This document shows, piece by piece, positions 58,701-64,000 of a DNA stretch of 64,000 bases; position 1 is the stretch's first letter; every line of letters starts with the position of its first letter. The stretch is taken from the NCBI GenBank assembly GCA_001574975.1, contig KQ965737.1, positions 474,288-538,287 of the forward strand. Direction: 5' to 3'. The notes below the pieces were generated by a model. The model was not told the origin of the DNA, did no database searches, and saw only the letters and a program-made list of their open reading frames with translations. The position numbers and the translations under genes were made by a program. The stretch is from Gonapodya prolifera JEL478. Its lineage: Eukaryota; Monoblepharomycota; Monoblepharidomycetes; Monoblepharidales; Gonapodyaceae.

Positions 58701-59709
58701 ACCCGGCAACCGGCTTCGGCTTGCAAGGGCCGACGCCGACCCCGGCCCCGCCCCCGGGTCAAACCTCACACTCACCGACATCGCTCGAAGTCCCACCCGT
58801 GACGTCCCGCAAGGGGAACTCCAGCTCGACCAACTCGCCATACTTGCGCAGCTTCTTGCGCAGATGGTTCTTGGTGAGGTTCGGGATGGACGAGAGGTTG
58901 AACACGAGGATCGAGTTCAGGTGCGAGTGTGGTTTGGCGATCTTGGACGGAGGGTTTGGCTTTGTGCCAGCAGCAGCGGCGGCGACAGCGGCAGAGGAAG
59001 ACCGGGCGGGTTTTGGGACGGGAGGAGGTTTGGCGGGACCTGAGTGATGGTAGAGGGTGACGGTAGAGGGTGATGGTAGAGGGTGATGGTAGAGGGTGGT
59101 GGTAGAGGGTAAGAATTGAACATTATGTCACCCATCCAACACAAGATGCAAATCGCACGCACGGGACTCTCTATCAGCCTGCGCATGGCGCGACTGGGCA
59201 AAATCCAGCTTGAGTTTCCTGACGCCGCGGAACTTGACATCCTTGAGCTTGTCAATGGCCCTTTGTGCGTCTTCGGGCAAGGCAAACTGGACAAACCCAA
59301 TCCCGCGGTTGGTGGTGGGTGTTTCCGGCGGCGCCTCGGATGGGACGGCGACGGGGACAGAGTTGATGTCCCTCTTCTGCCTCGCGGAGACGACGAAGCA
59401 GTTTCGGGTGGGCCCAATCTCGGAGAAGAATTGTGCGAGCTCGTCGGAGGATGCGTCGAATGGAACGTTGCGCACGAACAGCGTCGTGCGCGATATCTTT
59501 GGTTCCTTTGCCGCGGCGGCTCCTGCGCGCGCTCCTGTCGCGGTGTCGGCGTGGGCATCTTCAACCTTTGGCTTGAGGTCGTCGCCCTCCTCGCCCTCGC
59601 CGTCCGCGCCCTCGAGCTTGACCGCCGTGCCCAGCGTCTCGAAGTCGAACGACTCCGCGTCCGAGTCGTCGTCCCTGGCTCGCCGCGTGCCTGCGCCGTG
59701 TTCGCGCAT
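55776..59709 (-). CDS. NOP4: Nucleolar multi-RRM protein Nop4/RBM28 (60S ribosome biogenesis)
   Basis: Nop4 (RBM28 in animals) acts in early 27S pre-rRNA processing for the large subunit. RRM1 (about 59,170-59,480) has RTTLFVRNVPFDASSDELAQ and RGIGFVQFALPEDAQRAIDK. RRM2 is split by an intron: SILVFNLSSIPNLTKNHLRK, then ARATFPTPTAARNAATRLTG. RRM3 has EARLVVRNLPFS, RLRDLFSPYGTLSDVNLPLK and TKGFAFVEFSTREEAERAIE. An acidic linker of Glu/Asp runs (57,780-58,020) leads to RRM4 (ECTVFVKNLAFETGEEDLEE, then GNIRYVRITRDRLTGRSRGT). The characteristic late pair LYLAREGVI...SYAERKRLLERNPNLYVSRT and the final partial RRM (GLGRSKGYAFVEFSRHSDAL) match RBM28. The Lys-rich tail has a Gln run and ends GSTLQKWT. 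The start at 59709 (MREHGAGTRRARDDD) is preferred over upstream Met codons in a non-conserved leader. One intron holds a 13-bp minisatellite. Confidence 0.9.
59046..59110. repeat. Minisatellite, five 13-bp units in a NOP4 intron
   Basis: Five consecutive copies of GATGGTAGAGGGT (variants GAC.. and GGT..) occur in the intron after RRM1. There are one or two substitutions in total. The unit length is not a multiple of the codon, but the block is intronic. Confidence 0.85.
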
Positions 59710-60306
59710 GATGGCAAGAGAAAATGGGGTGCTTCGCGGGGCTGCTGCGGTCGGCACAGTGCTGTCTGTGACCGCAGTCTCCGCGCCAGACCACCACGCA
59801 CCGTTGTGGGATGCGACGATGAGCGCCAAGACGCGCATCCTGAAAACGTTTCTGGCTGTCCGATGTGAACAAGCTCTGGTCGGACTGCGAACCAACTGAG
59901 GTGTCCTTGTTTGCGTAGTGTGCACTCGTCACCATGTCATGATATCATGCCCGAATTGCTGGACAGAGGTCCTGTGACGCTCATAACAGGTCGTCGTTTG
60001 CTCCCCAATCACTTTCGCGGCTGCCGGCTCAGATCATTGTCATCGAGTCATCAACCACAAGCCAGCGTTCGTTCGCGAATATATGCCTGGATTTCATGCG
60101 CGACCCTCCAACACAGGACCTCGGCGTATATCGGCCCGTTCTTCCTGTTCCTGTCAGTGTGCGGTGAAGGTGCTTGGGTCCAGTGTGATCGCGATTCCCA
60201 AAGAGAAGCGAGATACAAACCCTCAACCAAACCAACACGGGCCGCGCAGCGGTGTTCCCTCTCATTGACATGTAAACGCCTTCGGACCTGTTTTGAACAT
60301 TATGCT

Positions 60307-60374
60307 TTATTCGGGACCTTGTTGTACGACATAAAGAGCCTTATTCAGGACCTCGTTGTACGACATAAAGAGCC
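60307..60374. repeat. Tandem duplication of a 34-bp unit
   Basis: Two head-to-tail copies of a 34-bp sequence containing GTTGTACGACATAAAGAGCC (positions 60307-60340 and 60341-60374) differ at two bases (GGGACCTT versus AGGACCTC). It lies in the NOP4/ABC-transporter divergent spacer. Confidence 0.9.
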
Positions 60375-60382
60375 ACACCTGT

Positions 60383-60408
60383 CCCCTATCCCCTATCCCC
60401 TATCCCCT
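60383..60408. repeat. CCCCTAT microsatellite
   Basis: Three full CCCCTAT units plus a partial copy follow directly after the 34-bp duplication. It is similar in style to telomeric repeats but not the usual fungal CCCTAA unit. Confidence 0.85.
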
Positions 60409-61047
60409 TGCCGCGTGCTGGGATCCGTCATTGGTGCACAAAGTTCTTTTTCTTGTTCCTCCGTTCAACCCCATTTTTCTGTCTGCACAAGCTAAGCCCG
60501 GAATATGGCTATTTTCTTCGACATGAATGCCAACTGCAAAATTGGACAATATGGATGTATGATTTGCATTCAACGTTTCCACGGAGGGACTGTAACATAA
60601 TGGGTGGTAGGGGAAATCAGAACGGAAGAGTGGACCACATGGAGCGGTGGATATGTTAGACTGGAGTTGCACGGCCCGGTACAGGTTCGGGCAGTGAATA
60701 CACAGTAATAACCAACTGTGATCTTTGCTAAGGAACGAAGATGCAGACAGAACAGATCCCGGAAATGAACCATCTACCTGCGTACAGTATCAGTGCATAT
60801 TGGTCACGATAAATAAGTATAATTCATTTGTACCCCACACTGCTTCGATCCACGTCAGGCACCCAATAAATTCCAGGGAGATCATACCGTGTATGGCTGG
60901 TGAAGTTCCGAATTATATTGGCTGCAATATACTTTTCTCCTTCCTGGCGGATCTGTTCCACTTAGGGTTGTGTATATCTTCTTTTTCCGACCCTGCGGGA
61001 CTACACTCCGAACTTTTACAATATACGGGCACCGATTAGGATCGCCT

Positions 61048-61053
61048 TATAAA
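61048..61053 (+). promoter_or_regulatory. TATA-like box of the ABC transporter gene
   Basis: TATAAA lies 57 bp upstream of the ATG at 61110, in a CT/AC-rich leader (CCACCCTCCACCCTCTCCCC). This is a plausible core promoter position for a short 5' UTR. Confidence 0.45.
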
Positions 61054-61109
61054 GACATGCCGAGCGTCGGTGCACTCTCCACCACCCTCCACCCTCTCCC
61101 CTCGACACC

Positions 61110-64000
61110 ATGTCGACCCAAACCACCAAACCTTTACTCAAACGACGACTCACATCCCGCCTGCTCACGGCGGAGATCGGCCTCCAGGACTCGGAGATCA
61201 AACCATTCCTCGACAACCAGAGTGAGGTCGCGCGGGAAAAGGGATTCGACAGGAAGCATGTGACGCTAGTGTGGAGGGATGTTGGCGTTGTGGGCAGCAA
61301 GTCGCTCGTCACGGAGGGGATCCCTAATTTCGGAGGGGTAAGTCACCGCTGTCAACGAATTCAACGGGGGGGAGGCGGGGTTCGAGGAATCGGGGTTTGG
61401 TTGAGCCAGGGCAGTGGGCAGTGGTTTATCAGCTTTTCTCTTTCCCTCGGGCTCGGCGGCGACAATTTACCTCTGCCTCACCCCTTCTCCACCTCTTTCC
61501 GCCGCACCGCACCACAATCCCCCGAAATCATGTCTTCCCCCACCAAAAGCCCTTCCTCGCACTTGCCAAACTCCCCATCCTTCCCTACCTCCTGATCAAA
61601 AAGCGCCTCGACGCCAAAGCCAAGGGCCCGCAGCCCGACGTCCCCACCACCGCCACCATCTTACACCCCACGAGCGGGTTTGTGCGGCCCGGGGAGATGC
61701 TGCTCGTGCTTGGAAAGCCCGGATCGGGCGCAGACGCACTGGTGCGCGTGCTCGGGCAGACACCCGACAGGATCAAGCGCGTGTATCGGGAGGTGTCTGG
61801 TGATATCACACTCAACGGCATGTCGAACAAGGAGTTCAAGAAGCAATATGAGAATGAAGTCATTTACAGCGGTGGTGAGTCTTTCTACCATCTCTCTCTC
61901 TTCGTCGTCACCACCGTCAACCCGACCGAACCCCCCTCGTCAAGACCGCGACCTCCACGTCCCCGCCCTCACGGTGCGACAAACCATGTCGTCCGCGCTC
62001 AAATTCAAAATCGGCCAGACCTCGCAGGTGGAAGGCATCGCCGCCGTGCGCGACGAGAGCGCCAAGTTCTACGAGGATTGGCTCGGTCTGTCAAAGGCCA
62101 TGGACACCGTTGTTGGTGACGAGTTTTTGCGCGGTGTCAGTGGGGGAGAGAAGAAGCGGGTGTCAAGTGAGTGAAGCTTGCGGGTCTGGAAACGAATGAC
62201 ACTGTCTGACATCGTAAACTCTCCAATACCCAGTCGCGGAGCAAATGCTCGGATCCGGGTCGGTGAACGTGTGGGAGCAGACCACACGAGGTCTTGACTC
62301 GACGTACGCACTCAATGTCGTCAAGGGCATTCGATTGGCGACAACACAGCTGAAGCGAACGACTGTCATGCACAGTAAGTTGTGAGAACCACACCTTGCG
62401 GCTTTATGTGGAGAGCTCACAAGTGATTTTAGTCAACCAAACCGGCGACTCAGTCTTCAACCTCTTCAACCGCGTTCTTCTCCTATCGCGCGGCAGAACA
62501 GTCTACTTCGGCCCCGCGTCAAAGGCGCGGAGCTACTTTGAAAAACTCGGGTTCCGCCCCTTACCCAGGCAGAGCGTGTCCGACTTCATCAACTCAGTCA
62601 CCGAAGTCAAGGAGCGCACCCTTGCTGACGGAGTCCACCCGGGAAGTGTGCCGAGCACGCCCGAGGAGTTCGAGACTGCGTGGCTTTCCTCCGAGGTAAC
62701 TATCTCAAATTCGAGGTTGTTGGAACTGGTTTTCGGTGCATTCAACTTCTTTAAATTTCGACAGGAATACCGCACAGTTATGTCCGAGCTGGCGGCTGCC
62801 GAGGGCGCCGTCGTCGCTGACAATGCGGCCGAGTCATTCGCGGCGTCGGAGGATGCGTTCCGGAAGGAATTCCACACGTCGGGAACGAAATCTTCGTTTG
62901 CGCGGACCGCCCGAGAACAGATCACCACGTGCCTCACTCGCGAATTCCAGCTTCTTCGGACGCAAATATGGACGGTCGTGTTGGCGATTCTGTTTGAAGG
63001 AATCGTTGGGATTATAATGGGGTCCATTAATTTCCGTATGCCCCTGTCGGCGTTGGGAGCGTTCTCCAGGGGTGGTGTCATTTTCTACAGTTTGTGCGTT
63101 GTGGGCATGTTCCTTTATCGTGTTGTGTTCGTTAGCTGACATTCAATTTTGTTCAAGGTTGTTCAATTCACTTCAAGCCCTCGCGGAAATCCCAAAGCTT
63201 GTCAGCGAGCGACAGTTCACTTACAAGCACAAAGAATGGACATTTTATCACACTGGATTGCATTACGTAAGCTTTGTCACCAGCCCAATCCTTCTTCTTT
63301 TCACTCACGTGGCCTGTAGCTCGCTTGGGCTGTCGCTGACCTCCCCGGACGTCTGGTCAAAACGATTCTGTTTGGGACTCTTATCTATTGGCTTGCTGGA
63401 CTTAACCCGGACCCGACGAGATTCTTCACGTTCCTGCTCTTCAACTTCTTTTCTGGCTTCAGTTACACGTCCTTCAGTCGGTGAGTGTATCGCTGTCTCG
63501 ATAATGCTAAGATGGTCGGACATGGTGGTTGACCAAAAAAATTGGCGCCAGTTTCCTCACTGCCATTTCACCGGATGCACCTGTCGCTGTTCGACTGAAT
63601 GCGCTTTGGTTGATCCCATGTATCCGTAAGTGGTTGGATATGGTACATCGATGCTCTATTAACTAACGTATCCCTTGTGCAGTCTACTCGGGCTACATTA
63701 TTCCGTTGCCAGATGTTCGAGCATGGTTCAAATGGTGAGTCGGTATTTTATCATCCGCCAGGAGAGAGATACTAACATCATTATCTACAGGTTCCCTTGG
63801 ATCAACCCGCTGTTTTACAGCTTCAGAGCCTTGATGGCGAACGAGTTTCGAGGTCTTGTTTTCACTTGCGCCGACGACTACGTCGTTCCACCATACCCGA
63901 GTGTTCCTGCAGCATACAAAACCTGCAATCTTGCAGGAGCGAAACTAGGAAGTTTGGAAGTATCGGGTGACGACTACATTTCCCGCGCCTACGGTGTCGA
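61110..64000 (+). CDS. PDR-type ABC transporter (ABCG full-size), 5' part, cut by the window edge
   Basis: This family pumps drugs and lipids at the plasma membrane, with the order NBD1-TMD1-NBD2-TMD2; only NBD1-TMD1 is in the window. The short N-terminus is MSTQTTKPLLKRRLTSRLLT. NBD1 has GFVRPGEMLLVLGKPGSGAD (Walker A region), FLRGVSGGEKKRVSI (signature) and NVWEQTTRGLDSTYALNVVK (Walker B region), with the domain end at INQTGDSVFNLFNRVLLLSR. TMD1 follows: EFQLLRTQIWTVVLAILFEG, SRGGVIFYSLLFNSLQALAE, YHTGLHYLAWAV by splicing, and DVRAWFKWFPWINPLFYSFR. The large loop CADDYVVPPYPSVPAAYKTC is PDR-specific. In NBD1 the Walker A Lys/Thr positions are Ala/Asp (GSGADA), where most PDR proteins have Cys-Ser/Thr, and the Walker B Asp is Glu (VWEQ). 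The N-terminal NBD of PDR proteins is normally degenerate, but this is more so. Many introns. The reading frame is still open at 64000. Confidence 0.88.

Larger units (their letters stand above)
59710..61109. promoter_or_regulatory. 1.4-kb divergent spacer between NOP4 and the ABC transporter
   Basis: No gene was supported. The spacer contains a duplicated 34-bp block (60307-60374), a CCCCTAT microsatellite (about 60383-60408) and an AT-rich stretch (60,700-60,960) before the transporter's TATA-like box. It must hold both promoters. Confidence 0.55.

Noticed and set aside
60383-60408. Interstitial telomere sequence
   Set aside because: The unit is CCCCTAT, not the common fungal TTAGGG/CCCTAA, and only about three units are present.
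1-64000. tRNA, rRNA, CRISPR arrays, plasmid or viral genes
   Set aside because: No cloverleaf, rRNA core, regularly spaced repeat array, reverse transcriptase, integrase or capsid-like frame was recognised by eye. A covariance-model scan would be needed to exclude small RNAs.

Overview
The window looks like a gene-dense stretch of an early-diverging, possibly zoosporic (chytrid-type), fungus. About 20 protein genes lie on both strands. Most have several short introns (roughly 40-90 bp, gt...ag), many intergenic gaps are under 200 bp, and the protein families are fungal: a PDR-type ABC transporter, a Zn2Cys6 regulator, Ssh4-like SPRY proteins, Fes1 and Nop4. An intact DNA-PKcs and a dCache-type receptor, both rare or absent in Dikarya, argue against Ascomycota or Basidiomycota. 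The phylum is inference; no rRNA or mitochondrial marker is present.

Layout. 1-2247: no convincing gene. 2248-8320: a mitochondrial SLC25 carrier (-), a two-transmembrane dCache/HAMP-like sensor (+), and an Htd2-like mitochondrial dehydratase (+). 8397-24572: one very large minus-strand gene for the DNA-dependent protein kinase catalytic subunit, from the N-terminal solenoid to the FATC tail. 24705-32448: FES1, an F-box/leucine-rich-type protein, a small TIR element, and a CRIB/Ste20-type kinase with an unusual C-terminus of 11-residue repeats. 33020-38312: an acidic unknown protein, a PPxY-rich protein and a C2H2 zinc-finger protein. 38794-46629: an Ssh4-like SPRY membrane protein, a short-chain dehydrogenase, a selenocysteine lyase/cysteine desulfurase and dynactin p27. 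46732-53606: a second SPRY membrane protein, a CmcJ/AsaB-like oxygenase and a Zn2Cys6 transcription factor. 54031-64000: a probable mitochondrial protein of unknown function, the nucleolar RRM protein Nop4/RBM28, a repeat-bearing 1.4-kb spacer, and the 5' part of a PDR-type ABC transporter cut by the window edge.

Common threads. Three proteins (34654-36450, 38794-42311, 46732-50440) carry PPxY motifs and two are SPRY/single-TM proteins, the architecture of Rsp5/Nedd4 ubiquitin-ligase adaptors, so the region may hold a small group of ubiquitin-adaptor genes. The carrier, the dehydratase and the 54031-55601 protein are probably mitochondrial. The most striking item is the fungal DNA-PKcs. The most unusual architecture is the Ste20-like kinase ending in lipid-droplet-style 11-mer repeats. 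No tRNA, rRNA, CRISPR array or viral element was recognised.

Exon boundaries were inferred by eye from frame continuity and gt/ag signals. Gene ends are generally firmer than internal splice sites.
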